The notes below the pieces were generated by a model. That model was not told the DNA's origin, searched no databases, and saw only the letters and a program-made list of their open reading frames with translations. From contig BDDC01000029.1 of the NCBI GenBank assembly GCA_001662425.1, forward strand, positions 84,473-148,472: a stretch of 64,000 nt of DNA. The letters run 5' to 3'. A program made the translations under genes and the position numbers. The DNA is from Chlamydomonas sphaeroides. Its lineage: Eukaryota > Chlorophyta > Chlorophyceae > Chlamydomonadales > Chlamydomonadaceae. Below are positions 21,843 to 33,615 of the stretch, piece after piece (the first letter of the stretch is position 1; every line of letters starts with the position of its first letter).

Positions 21843-22956
21843 CTTGTGGTAGGGGCGGCGGTGGGGAGCAGCTGGGTTCCGAGCGCACGGGTACGCGAGA
21901 GCGCGAGTTGGCTTTTGCTAATTGACTTTGGCTGAATGGGCGTGCGTGAGGCTGTGTTGGGCTGCAGTCGGCGAAACCAAGCGACGGCGGGGGGGGGGTC
22001 AAGGTTAGGACAAGGCTAAGTCAAGGTTGCGACACGGCGGGTCGTCGCGCTCTGTGCGCCGCATCGATCTAGCCGGGCGGCTAAGACATGCCGCGACGCC
22101 TGCCGCAGCCAGGAGGCCCTCCTGGCCACAGCAACGCGCGTTGCTGCGCGCGCCGAGAGGTCCACCGCCGACAGCGGCGGCGCTCGCTGGGGCGAGGGAG
22201 GCGCAGCCGGCTGAAGCGGACGCACGGCGCTGCCGCAGCAAGCCCGCCTGGGAGGCTGGGACGGAGCTGGCGGGCAGAGGCAGCTGGCGGCAAGCCAGGT
22301 AGGGTGCCGGCCCCCGGGGGGTGCGGCCAGCCACTTCGTTACTTCCCGTCACGGGCCGCCCCAGGCAGGAGGCCTGGCCGCGCTCGTAACCCTACCTCGC
22401 GCTCCCCGCTCGTAGCCCTACGCGAGAGCGAGATGGGGATGCACGGGCGGGCCGCGGGCCGCGGCCCGCGGCCCGCGGTATTACATGCCAAACCGCGCAA
22501 CCAGCAGGGGAAGCCAGCCAGGCTAAATACTTGGGCCAGGAGGCTTCCCATCCTGCCTGGGGCCACCTCAGGCCGGGGCCGTCACCCCGGATACAAGGTG
22601 GGCATGCCGCCCGGGCCGCAGCCCGCGCCACGAAACAGTTTAGGTGTTAGCTGTGGGCCCGGTCGCGCAGACCCCTGCCTCCCCAACACGCATCGCGCAC
22701 AGGCACCAGCGCGCAACACAAGTCAGGGAAGCATGCACACACCATGACGCTGGCCTCCAAGGCTAGCAAGCAAGCAAGCAGAAGTTTATTTCAGGTAGAT
22801 CCAACCATGCCCGCCGCTCGTCGCCCCGGCCGCCGCCGACCGCCCGCAGCCGCATTACATGCTGCTGCCTGTCGCGCAGCTAGCCCTCGTGTCAGCCCTC
22901 GTGTCAGCCCTCGTGTTTCTACAATCAAGATCGCTCGATGGACGCGAACGATTCAG
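21843..22956. other. Intergenic region between FAS1-A (5') and FAS1-B (3')
   Basis: It holds the upstream flank of FAS1-A and the 3' UTR of FAS1-B. It contains a three-copy GTCAGCCCTCGT repeat (about 22880-22917), a GC-only palindrome (22451-22478) and minus-strand TGTAA motifs at 22855-22859 and 22481-22485. Confidence 0.6.
22855..22859 (-). terminator. TGTAA poly(A) signal candidate for FAS1-B
   Basis: TGTAA on the minus strand, about 98 bases 3' of the FAS1-B stop codon. This is the usual chlorophycean polyadenylation motif. A second copy lies at 22481-22485. Confidence 0.5.
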
Positions 22957-25835
22957 TCACGGGGTGGGGACAGGCGCCCTGGTGGTGATGGTGTAGACGG
23001 AGCTCGGGGGGACGAGGAATCTGTCGATGACGTGCACCAGGATCTGTGTGTGGCGGGACAGTGCGTGGCAGGCACGTTAGTGCACGCGGCAGCAGACGGC
23101 ATGTTGCTACCATTTATAACCCCATGCAGCAGTGTACTGCGGGAGCGTTGAGCCGCCTAACCTCCCTGCCGTATGCGCCTGCCGTACACGCTGGTACGGC
23201 ATGTGCAGCTGCCAGCCCCGCGTAGGCCCGGGGTGGCCCATGCATGCTCCACGCGACAAGACGCTCTTGCATATACGTATGACAGCCGACCCACAGTAGT
23301 AGTATGTAGCGCGCCCGCCGCTGCCTGGGCCTGCAACCTGCTGCTGGCCCTGGCCCTGACCCGGACACCGGACGCAAGCCACAGGACCCGGACCTAGCTA
23401 CCCCAGCCCCGGGATCCCTGCATATATACCCCAGCCCCGGGCTCCCTGCATATATACCCCATCCAGCCCCGGACCCCGAGACCCCAGAACCCAGGCCCCG
23501 GGCCCCGGGCCCCGGGCCAGCGCCGTACCCCGTTGACCAGGTTGTCGGGCATGATGATGAGGGAGCTCACGTTGCTGCCAGCCACGCCCACGGCCACTGT
23601 GCCGTTTCTGCGGCGGCACAGCGCGGGAGTGGGTACATACAGTAGGGCAGTTGTCGGAAGGGCGGCAACGCGGGCAGGAAGCATCGTGCGTGGGTCTTGC
23701 CAGCGGCCGCAAGACCTCGTGGCACCCAGGGCTCCAGCAGCGGCGCCTTCATCCGACCCACCGCACCCGACCCCATCCTGCTGAGCCATCCACCCAGCGC
23801 CGCCCAACTCACGGCAGCGCCCTCAGCTGCAGCAGAGGCCCAAGCAGCGAGGGCGCGGTGATGCTTCGGTTGGCCAGCGAGGTCACATTCTCCACGTACA
23901 CCAGCGCGCCTGCTGGCGGGGTTTGGTAGGGCATAGCAGAAGGAGAAAGGGCAGAGGGGGCGAGCAGGCAGCGGCCGGGGCCGGCGCTCGGCGCTCGCTT
24001 CTGGGTCCTGGCGGCCGCAATAATCGCTGTGCGTCCGCAGCGCCCGCTGGGGCTGGGCGGGGACCCGGGCGCTGCTGGGGCCGGCGGGCTGAGCTGCGCC
24101 TGGCGGCTGCAGCAGCGCGGTTTGAAGTTGTGTCGATGGCATGTGCCGAGGAGCCAGTAACCCAGCATACCGCTGCTAGAGTTACTTACTGGCTGCTAGC
24201 TACACACACAGCACCACACGGCCACCTTGACGCTCCAGAAGGTCCAAGAAAGCCAAACACGTCAGCATCAAAACGCCCATCCGCATCATCGCCATGCATC
24301 ATACATAAGATCACATTCACCGCCGCCATCACCCTTCCATGCCTGCCCAGGTGCCCACCCGGGAGGACGTGCAGCGCGTTGATGCGGGCGGTCAGGTTGT
24401 CGTAGCGGCTGTCGTCGTACAGCTCCTCCGAGCTCTCAACGCCCAGCCTGGCCGCCAGCTCCTCGTATGCAGCATCCTGGCGAGGGGGCGGCAGGCAGAG
24501 GGAGCGAGCTGGCTTTATTGGAATTCAGCGAAGCCAGCAGGTGGGCTGGCCAAGCAAAGCGGGGCGCCCCGGTGGCTGGGGGGCGGCGGAGAGGCAGGGG
24601 GGGAGGCGGGGGAGAAGGCGGACCGGGGGCAAGGGCGCGGTAGTGTCGACGAGGGCAGGGCGCTGCGACATGGTAGGGTGATCTAGGGCAGAGTTACAGA
24701 TGAGAGCTTCGGACCAGCACAGGGGAGACAACGCCGGTTGGAAAACTGTAGGGGTGATCTGATAGGGGGCGTCAGCGGGCGAATGTCGGGGGCAGGACGC
24801 AAAAAACTGCAGGGTCGGCGCCAGGCGACCGGCATGGCACGACGCCTGGCGCGTGTGGCTTTCGGACCACCGAAGGGCGGAGTTGACGGCGGGCTTGGGG
24901 AAGCCTGGGGAAGCCAGATCGGCCACGGCAACCCTACCGTTGGCACGAAGACTGTGAACTTGGTGGTGTTGGGGGCCGTCAGGTTGAGCTGCTCCACCAC
25001 CCACGTAATGTCCGACGGTTCGACCTGGATGCTCGAGGGGCGACCGCAAGGCAGCAAGTCGGCTGCGGCAGATATGCTCGCATCGTAGAGGCGTACTACT
25101 CGGGGGTCCAACGCAGCAGTCGTTAAATCCACATCCCCCCCGCTCGTCGAGCCAGTGCTCTCAGCCACTCGCTCCCATGTCGGCATCTCCGCCTTCCCAC
25201 CCCCAGCGCTTCGGCTCGGATCACCTCGGCAGCGATCTCCGGAATGTTGGCGGTGCCGGCGGGGCTGACGGTGGCGTTGGCGGCGTCGGCCGGGCTGACG
25301 GCTGAATCAGCAGCGTCGGCCGGCCGGGCCGCCGGCAGCATTGGCGGCGTCCGCCGGCCTGGCGGCGACGCCGGCGGCTGGGATGACGGCGGCGTCGGCC
25401 GGGCCGAGGGCGGGCCGACGGTGGCAGCGGCGGCCGGGACCAAGCGGATGTCGAGGTAGGTGGGGGCGGCATCGGCCGTCTGCAGCAGCGCGCGGGGGCG
25501 GGCGGCCTGCGCGCCCATGGACAGGGACAGGCAGCCTGCGGGCGGCGCGGCGGGGAGCGGAGGCGGTCGTGGCACGCGTGGCGTCGTCGCGAGACGGAGC
25601 GCGCGCTGTGTTCGAGGCTGTGCGAAACGGGAGGTGGACTGCCGGGCTGGTCGCCGCGCGTGGGAGCGCGCGACACAGCTAACGGCGCGCTCGGGGTTAG
25701 CGCGACAGCGTGGTTTCGGGCCTTCAGCGTTGGACCATTGTCGCCCATTGCTCCAAGCAACCACGCACCCAGCAGCATCGGGAGCAGCGCAGCTGCAGCA
25801 GTGGGGGCGGTCAGCCTCTTGACTTGCACGGCCAT
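22957..25835 (-). CDS. FAS1-B: secreted fasciclin-domain protein (tandem copy 2)
   Basis: Exons on the minus strand: 25769-25835, about 25169-25535, about 24938-25031, 24359-24476, 23813-23909, 23529-23607 and 22957-23043. It begins MAVQVKRLTAPTAAAALLPM with the same signal-peptide/exon-2 junction (CLSLSMGAQAARPRALLQ) as FAS1-A. Exon 2 is longer, with an Ala/Pro/Asp linker of PADAAN-type units. The FAS1 core follows: WVVEQLNLTAPNTTKFTVF, EELAARLGVES, ALHVLPG, ALVYVENVTSLANRSITAPS, NGTVAVGVAGSNVSSLI and ILVHVIDRFLVPPSS. It is about 302 residues. The junction between exons 2 and 3 is the weak point: I chose donor GA|GTGGCTGAG and acceptor CTCGAG because they alone keep phase. All other junctions match FAS1-A in phase. 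Confidence 0.82.
23398..23480. repeat. Two-copy CCCCAGCCCCGGG...TGCATATATAC repeat
   Basis: An approximately 32-base unit ending in CCCTGCATATATA occurs twice, followed by a partial third copy, in a FAS1-B intron. Confidence 0.85.
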
Positions 25836-26732
25836 CTTGCGGTGGGGGCGGCAGGTGCGGCGGTGGGGGCGGAGCACCTGGAGCACGCGAGCGCGGGTTG
25901 GCAGTGGTGGAGTTAAGAGCCAGAGTGCGGCAATGTTTGGCAGCTCGTGTGCTGCTTTTTTGCAGCCGAGAGTTGTTAAGGTTTCGGCATGGCTGGGCTA
26001 AGGTTAGGCCATGACGGTTGCACTATCCGGCAAACCTAGCCAGGCGACATTGGGCGGCGGTTGCCGCGGCGAGAGCTCCAAAGGCGGCGACATGCGGCTG
26101 CGCATGCGCTAGCCGCGGGCTGCGGCGGAACGTCCAGCTGCTGCCAACGGGGGTGCTCGTGCGTGCCCTTATACGCGGGAGTGGGATTGGCAGGGAGTAC
26201 CCTAGATACAGCTTACAGGCCAAGGCGTGCGGCCGGGGCCGCTCCCCGCGCCGCTCGCCCGCCGCGGCCGCAACAAAACCCAAAGCGCTACATGCAGTAT
26301 GCAAGGTGCGAGGACGGACCCCACGGACAGCAAGCAGCACATCTCACACGCAGCGACAGCGAACACAGGACAGCGTCAAGCAAGAAGAGCAACAGCCTGC
26401 GTTACATCCCCGGCATCAACGCCCAAATGTACAACCCCCCTCCTCCTCCACACATACACGCGATAGGACACCCGCTCGGTACTGAGGAGAGTAAAGAGGC
26501 ATGCAGGAGGTAGGTGAAGAATGCGGCTAAGCGCAACCCAGCCAAGCCCAACCCCGCGCGCCAACGGCGCGCCGCGGTGTCTGCTGGTCGCTCTCGCACG
26601 TCCAGCCAGCGCGCTCCCACGCCCGGTGGCACCGGTCACCGCCAGGTCACCGCCAGGTCGATCAACACGTAGGCAACACCGCTTCGGTCCTCGGACCGCG
26701 TTGCTGCCGTCCGCGGCGACGTCACGGGCACC
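25836..26732. other. Intergenic region between FAS1-B (5') and FAS1-C (3')
   Basis: Holds the FAS1-B upstream flank and the FAS1-C 3' UTR. No coding exon was recognised. A minus-strand TGTAA lies at 26402-26406. Confidence 0.55.
26402..26406 (-). terminator. TGTAA poly(A) signal candidate for FAS1-C
   Basis: TGTAA on the minus strand, 327 bases 3' of the FAS1-C stop codon, within normal 3' UTR range for green algae. Confidence 0.5.
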
Positions 26733-29336
26733 TCACATGGGGGTCTCGGTGACGTTCAAGGCGACGCCCGGAGGGAGGAGCACCCGGTCGATGACGTGCA
26801 CGATGGTCTGCGAAGGGACAAGAGCCAGGGCGGCGCAGCGACCGTCGGTCTTGAGGCCGACGCTCGCCATCCCAACCGCGCTGCGCAGCGACCTGGACGC
26901 CCTCCCCGAGTCGCCCCTCCACCAAGCTGACTTCACAAGCCGACTTCGCTGATGACCGAGGGCACGGCGACACATCGGTGACTTTGTGCCAAGGGGCCGG
27001 TGGTCTGCTGCGCCTTGACACCGGATACCGTGCTACCTTCCGTGTTGACGGTCTTTCGTTTTTGGTCTACATCCGCGCCCCTCGTGGGCTCTTGCTTGCC
27101 CCAGCGCCTGTTGCTGTCATCATCCCCTGCCCCTGCCCACTGGCCCCTGCCCATGGTGCCCGAAACCGGCGCTCACCCCGTTGAATGGCACGTCCGGGGT
27201 GACGACGAAGGCGGTCTCGTTGGTTCCAACGACACTGACAGCCACGGTGCCGTTGCTGCGTCGGCAGAAATCGGTCGGGGTTGATGGTTGGGACGCCGAC
27301 GGTTGCCAAGGCGACGACGCGAGCAGGGCTCGTGCCAGCGGCTGCAATCTGCGAGGACTCCTGGCTGCTAGGGTTGACTGCAGCAGCGCCCTGCCCTGAT
27401 TTGCCCGAACCCACCCCGCGCAGCATCAGCATATTGGTTGGTTCACAGACCCACCCATCACATCGCACTCACGGCAGCGACTGCACCCGCAGCAGGGGCC
27501 CGAGCAGGGACGGCGCGGTAACATTGCCCAGCGCCGTCACGTTCTCAGCAAACACCAGCGCGCCTGGCCAGGGCCGGGGCAGGGCCGGGGCAAGGGGCGG
27601 GGCAGGGCCGGGGCAAGGGGCGGGGCAGGGAAGGGGCAAGGGGCGGGGCAGGGACGGGGCAAGGGGCGGGACAAGGGTCGCACGCAGGAATGCCGAATCG
27701 TAGCGGAAGCGCTCGGGCGGCGGCGGGGGGCTCCTTGGCGCTTGGCCTGCGGTGCCGTGCGGACAGCCCTGCTTGGGTGCGTCAGCAGCACCCGGCACCG
27801 AAAGTACCGCTTCGGCCGCCCGCGGACCCCATCGCATTTATCCACTCGTGCCGTAGCGAATTTGCGGCGTGTGGCTTTTGAAAGACTACCACAGAAAGCC
27901 AAGCCAGGAGGCTTCGCTCTCCCTCACGCACCCGGGATGACGTGCAGCGCGGTGATGTTGGAGGTGAGCGGCTCGTAGGTGGAGTTGAAGAGGTCCACGG
28001 GCGAGGCCAGGCCCAGCGCGGCCGCCAGCTCCTCGAACGCTGCGTCCTGGGGAGGAGCAGGGCAGGCAGGCAACAGGCAGGCGCAAGGGCCGAAGGGGCG
28101 GGGCAGGGGCAGGACTGGAGGGGGAGGTTTGGTGATGCAGTAGCGTCGTTGATGTCAAGAACCGGCCAGCAGCGGGCGGTCGGATGACCGGCGGCTCTGG
28201 GCAGCGTGCGTACCAAATTCAGCTTCGACCGACGGGGCGGGCATTTGGGGAAACTGACCAGGAGCAGCGCTGCTGCGGTACAACGCGGTGGCGTCGTGGA
28301 GGTCAAGAGCCGGCCAGCAGCGGGCGACCGGACGACCGGCAGCTCGCAGCGTGTGCGGTAGTGCAGAGGTTGTGGGCGGCTTGTTAGAAAAAACGAATGT
28401 CGCTCAGGCGGCGTGCTCACCGTCGGCGCAAAGATGGTGGCGGTGGTGGCGTTCTCCGAGGGGCTGGTCACGTTGAGCGCATCGCCGGCGATGGTCTGGT
28501 GGTGCCAGGCGGGGACGGGGCCCAGCGCGGCGATCAGCAAGGGCAGGGCGTGAGGGCTCTGGTGGGACGGGGGATGCCAGGCTAGGGCGCCAGGGGGCCA
28601 CGCTGCGCGCTCGAATGCTCGGGGCGCGAACGAGGGCTGCGGCTCAGGAGAAGGAGCGCAGCACAAAGGCCTGCACCATAGACCTGACTGAACTAAGCCT
28701 GATTGAACTTGGCCTGATTGTACTCGACCTGATTGAACTAGGCCTGGTTGAACGCCTGGGCCGCAAACTCACCGCGTTCTCGGCGGAGAGGGCGGGCTCG
28801 GCCGAGGGGATGGCGGGGGCGGCGGCGGGCTCCTGCAGCAGGCTGCGGCCGCGCGCGGCCTGTGCTCCTCCAGCCAGGCAGCCTGGGGCAGCGGGCACGG
28901 ATGGGCAAGCACGAGCAGTTTGAAGTGGGCGGCGTGAAGATGGCATGCGAGCGGCGTGTGGTTGGAAGGAGGGGAACAGGAACAGCCTGGCAGCGCATCC
29001 GAGGTGGGATGTGGGTGCTGGCGCAGAGAGAGGTGCTAGCAGCTGCGGTACGAGCGGGAGGCGTGATAGGAGGTTCGGCCACCGTGCCAGATGAGAATGC
29101 TGAGGGGCATCAGGTATGTTTGCGGCTGAGTTTGTGACTTGGTCTTTGCGGTGTGCAGCTGGCTGTGCCGAGGCGCGGACGCAGAGGCGGGCCGAGGGAG
29201 GTCCGCGGCGCGCAAGGGCAGGAGGCGCGCCGGTGCTGTTGCGAGCCGCCTGGCGCCCTCAGCCCCACGCACCCAGCACCAGGAGCAGCACGGCCGCCAC
29301 CGGGACGGCGCCGCGCTTGAGTAAAGGGGCGAGCAT
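26733..29336 (-). CDS. FAS1-C: secreted fasciclin-domain protein (tandem copy 3)
   Basis: Seven in-phase exons on the minus strand: 29273-29336, 28773-28882, 28421-28495, 27932-28046, 27473-27563, 27177-27255 and 26733-26807, about 202 residues. The signal peptide is MLAPLLKRGAVPVAAVLLLV, again followed by a C..GAQAAR..SLLQ exon-2 start. The FAS1 core is NATTATIFAPTDAAFEELAA, NITALHVIPGALVFAENVT, NGTVAVSVVGTNETAFVV and NGTIVHVIDRVLLPPGVAL. It has the shortest linker of the three copies and a shortened start to the FAS1 domain. Upstream of exon 3 an open in-frame stretch (LPLLIAALGPVPAW) could be extra coding sequence if the acceptor is further 5'. It is divergent from the WD40 gene. Confidence 0.87.
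27567..27676. repeat. GGGGCAAGGGGCGGGGCAGG minisatellite in a FAS1-C intron
   Basis: About five copies of a 20-22 base G-rich unit lie immediately beyond the acceptor of exon 27473-27563; on the minus strand the tract is the C-rich 3' end of the intron. Confidence 0.9.
28678..28756. repeat. CCTGATTGAACT(N)GG tandem repeat in a FAS1-C intron
   Basis: About five diverged copies of a 15-base unit (GCCTGATTGAACTTG) run up to the donor of exon 28773-28882. It is notably AT-richer than the surroundings. Confidence 0.85.
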
Positions 29337-30057
29337 TGTGTGAACAACGGTGCGCTTGGCGTGGGGAGCGGTGAACGGTGAGCGCGGCGATGCGTTGGCG
29401 GTGCGAGGGGTTGGGGTGCTGGTGCTTGGGGTTGGCGCTTGTGCTGGGTGAGGACGTATGTGGAACAGCTGCGCCGCACCAGAGCGTCAGGGCCATTGTC
29501 CGCAGGCGCCAGCTTCGCACACGAACTTGAGAGCCCCTTTGGACGCGTTGGTCCATGGGCCGGCAGCGCCATACCCTTCCCGACGCCTGATAGCGAGGCA
29601 CGTCAGCTATTCATCATAGCTGAACTCACATCCCGGACGGTGGATGGAGCGAACCCCGGCCGAGGCGAGCTGCCTCGGTTGGAAGCGTTTCGTTTGCCCG
29701 GCACCGGCACACGGCCTGGCCTAGCCCGGAGAGCTCATAATTCAGCAACATATTTAAAGTGATATTGGGGCTGCAGGGCTGGCGACACCGAATGACCGGC
29801 GTTGCTAAGTTCTTGCGTTTCCACCCCCAGCTTGCATGGCCCTGTCAAGCGTGCCTGTCTTACCCCGAGGCATAATCCCCTTCTCCAGAGGTGCAAGCTC
29901 ATATGTGAAGAACCACATACGACTTCAGAAGAAGGCCAGACACAGCGACCGAAGCCTGACGCACACATCCTCAGCGTCTGTCCCTACGGGGCTGAGCCCT
30001 GCTTTAACATTATAGGCAATGCCACAAGCAGCTGATGATACTCGGAATCGCAGCAAC
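29337..30057. promoter_or_regulatory. Divergent upstream region (FAS1-C / WD40)
   Basis: 721 bases between start codons of divergent genes. No coding exon was recognised. It is AT-richer near 29740-29770 and presumably holds both promoters. Confidence 0.45.
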
Positions 30058-33000
30058 ATGGACGCGACAACGAGCGGGCGAGGGACGAAGGCCTGGCTTA
30101 ACGATACGCGAGAGCAATCGATGAAGGTACGCAGACACTTGATACCAACCTGCTGTGCGGGAAAGCGTTGGGCAGCGCGCCACCCCAATGCAAACCGCTC
30201 ACTGGTGCATCCAGCATACCTGCACAGCGCAAATATTCATACCAACACCACACAGACAGAGCGCATACATGCTGCCATACGAGCTGCGAGTGCACCGGCT
30301 CCGCGGCCTGTTCACGATGTCCCTCGCCGACCGCTTGGGCTTTGCCCTCGCTCCTCGCGCTTCCTGCAGAGATGGCTCGACGCGAGGACACCCTACAAGC
30401 CAGATATTACAACCATCCGGCCTCCAGCGCTCATTACCGAGCCCGTGGTGAGTGCCGCACTGGCCGCCGACGCGGCGGCGCCGATCGCACCTCCCACACG
30501 CGCGGCGCCCACGCGGGGCTGTGCTATCAGCACGTCCCCTCGCTGCGTCAAATTGCTGGGCCCCTGAGCCGCTCCCTAATGCCGGCCCCAACACTAACTT
30601 GCTCCATTCCCGCCCTCCAACCGTCCTCCAGGCCACATTGAAACACCGCGTGTACACGGGGCATAACTACCCCGTCTCAGCCATAGTGTTCTCGCCAGTT
30701 GGCGATCTGCTTGCGACCGCGTCGCGTGACGTCCGCCTGTACGACGTTGCGACCGGCAAGCTGCGATGCGTGCTGGACGGCCACGGCGGCTTAGTCCGAT
30801 GCATTGCCTTCACGCCCGACGGCCGCCTGCTCTGCTCTGGCTCGGACGACTCGTCCGTCCTCGTCTGGTCCCTGGAAACGTGCCTCGCGCTGTGCCGGCC
30901 CGGCATCGTGTCGACGCTCGTGCCTCCAGGCCTGGCCAGCTCCGCCAACCCGACCGCCCTCCCAGCCAACCCCGTGGTCGCGCACTCGCACGCCTCCTCC
31001 CTCGCGCCCAACCTGCGCTCTGGGCCCGTGCCCGTCGGCAGCAGCCACGGGGGGTCCGCGACGGCGTCACCACGCAGCGGCGCCGGCGGCGGCGCCACCA
31101 CGACCAACGGCCTCCCCTCGGGGCCGCTCAGCCGCTGCGTGAGTCTCCGAGCCGGCTGGGGGCCACCAGGGTGAATCAGTAGGGGTTTGCCAAAGGCAAG
31201 CACCAAAAGGAGCGGGCTAATGGCGCACGGGACGGCGGCGCCACAAACGGCGCCCTTGCCGCGAGCGCTATAGGATGACGAACCTGCTAGGGGCGCCCGG
31301 CGTGCCCCTGCGGATGTACCAGTAGCGCTGCACAGCAGTGCTGGTGCAAGCCAAGCCAAGCGAGCCCACGGCACACGGGAGCACGGCCCTGTTGCAGCCG
31401 CGAGGCCAGGCAGCCAGGAGGCGCCAGGAGGGTACACGGGCACACCCGCTCGCCACGCCGCCGCTGAACCCCGCCGCCCCTCCCACCCCCTGTCCCTCTG
31501 CCCCTCCTGCCAGGTCCAGAAGGTGCTGAAGCGCCACCACAAGCCGGTGCTGGCCATGGCCACCACCCCCGACTCCAAGTACCTGGTCACGGGCTCCGCC
31601 GACCGCACCGTGCGCGTGTGGGACGTGGGCAGCGGCTACTGTACCGCCACTCTGCGGGGCCACCACGGCGACGGTGAGAGCCAGCGGGCGAGCGAGCGAC
31701 AGTTGGCGGTTGGTTAGTTGGTTGCGGCTACGCTTGCCTGGGCTTGCTGGCATGGACACTCTCCTTGAAACTCTTTTTATCCGTCGTCCCCGCAGTGTGC
31801 GCCGTCGCGGTGTCGCCCAACGGCAAGCAGATTTACAGCGGCGGCGCGGACCGCGTGGTGATCGTGTGGGACGCGGCGACGGGCAATTGCGTGCGCACGC
31901 TCAAGGGGCACAAGGGCTCAATCAGCAGCGTGGCCGTGTCGCCGGACGGCCAGTGGGCGGTCACGGGCAGCCAGGACAAGTCGCTGCGCGTGTGGGACGG
32001 CCTCAGCGGCGCCGAGCTGGCGTGCCTGCCGGCGCACGCGGGCGCGTTTGGCGTGACGGCGGCGGCCATCAGCCCCGACGGCAGCGCCATCATGAGCGGC
32101 GGCTACGACCACCTGGTGAGACCCCGGAGTGGCCCGCAGCCCCGTAAGGCTTGCATCTGTTGCAAGATACTGGGCTGTGACGAAAGCGGCTCCAACTGCG
32201 CCACAGTCGAACTGCGCCACAGCAGAGTACACGGCGTGTTCTGGGACCGTATGGATGCGATGTCCTGAGGAGTAGGCCGTCCCTGTCGTGCAGGTCAAGC
32301 TGTGGGATGCCAACAGCGGGCTGCCGTTGGCGACGCTGGACGGCCACCGCCACATGGTGGGTTGCGTGAGGGGGGCGTGCAAGGGGACAGCGGCTGAGGC
32401 GGGCTGGGCTAGGCTGGGCTGGGAACGGACGGCCACCGCCTCATGGTGGGTTGAGGGCGGTCCACAGCCGAGCGGCGAGCATTGGCACGGGCATGTGGGC
32501 TGAGGTGGGACGGAGCCGCGTGCGCGCGCGTGTGATGCTACACAATACTGCGTTATCTTACCGAGCCTGGCCCGCGCCCCTGGCGCGGTCGCCAGCGCTG
32601 AGGACAAACTCAAATGCTGACGCATCGCGCACGCGGCTTGATAGGCGGGGGACGAATGTAGCTAGGGAGGGTCTCACTGCGTGGGTTGCCCTCAGGGAAG
32701 GGGTACGCAGTCAGCACAGCGCGGCCCGCACGGATGCATGTCATGGTCGTCTGATCGGCGGCGGCAGCAGCAGGATCTCGCGCGCGGGTGATGCTCACAC
32801 AACACTGCGTTATCTTTCCGATGCTCCCCGGCTCGTCCGGGGCAGTGCCGAGGACAAACTTTATGTGCTGACGCACGCACGAACCCGCTGCAGCCGCCCG
32901 CTTGACCCATGCCGCCACGCACCCCACCACCCCTTGCGTCACGCCTCGCTAGCACGGGATCAATCTACACAAAGCCACACAATTCTGCCGGCAGGCACCG

Positions 33001-33615
33001 TGCGGCAGGTCCCTGCCTCCCGCTGCGGTTGGCTGACGCATTACCTAAACCTCTTGTCGCCCTCAGATAAGCTGCGTGGCCTTCTCGCCCGACTCGACCG
33101 TCATCGCCACGGCCGGTCGCGACGACGAGGTCCGGCTGTGGTTCTGGGTCAACAAGTACTCGCACTTCTCACACGACAAGTAAGTCCAGCCCCAAACCCT
33201 AGCGCTGCGCGGCCGTGCTGGTTGACGTACAGCAGCGCACACCGACACGTACTCAAGCGCCAGCAGTGGCCCTACCGCCGCACCTCGCCCGCCGTCCAGC
33301 CGTTTTCACCTGCCCGCCTGCCCTCCGCCTGCCCTCCCACCCAGGTACACGATTGAGTGGGAGACGGCGCACCCGCGCGAGCGGCGCATGCTGCGGAAGG
33401 GCCTGGACCCCACGCTGCCGCGCCCCGACGACATGGCCGAGAACCGGCACTGGGGCTGCCACTTTCCCGAGGCGGGCGAGGCGGGCGGCCGCACCGCTGA
33501 CGAGGAGCTGCGCGCGGTGCAGGCAATGACGCGCGGCCGGGCGACGGACGGGCCCAGCCGGCGTCCGCACACGGCGCCTCCTCGGCGAGGGCCGGTGAGC
33601 AGGCCTTTTGACTGA
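30058..33615 (+). CDS. Seven-bladed WD40-repeat protein
   Basis: Eight exons in phase: 30058-30126, 30370-30447, 30632-31138, 31514-31673, 31796-32115, 32294-32356, 33067-33179 and 33345-33615, about 526 residues. Start MDATTSGRGTKAWLNDTR was chosen because exons 1-2 then lead without a break into PALITEPV-ATLKHRVYTG. Seven WD units are visible, with cores SRDVRLYDVATG, SDDSSVLVWSLET, SADRTVRVWDVGSG, GADRVVIVWDAATG, SQDKSLRVWDGLSG, GYDHLVKLWDANSG and GRDDEVRLWFWVNK. Between blades 2 and 3 there is a Ser/Gly/Pro-rich insertion of roughly 100 residues. The C-terminus (FSHDKYTIEWETAHPRERRM) is charged and outside the propeller. WD40 propellers are scaffolds; no specific partner can be read from the sequence. 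Confidence 0.9.
32515..32890. repeat. Two diverged copies of a ~110-base element in a WD40 intron
   Basis: Copy 1 (about 32520-32635) and copy 2 (about 32775-32885) share GTGATGCT-ACACAA-ACTGCGTTATCTT-CCGA, then GAGGACAAACT and TGCTGACGCA. They lie in the long intron 32357-33066. Confidence 0.85.

Noticed and set aside
30372..30447. Start of the WD40 protein at the ATG at 30372 (MARREDTLQARYY)
   Set aside because: That frame ends in phase 1 at the donor and cannot join exon 30632; the alternative frame (RWLDARTPYKPDITT) joins both neighbours in phase.
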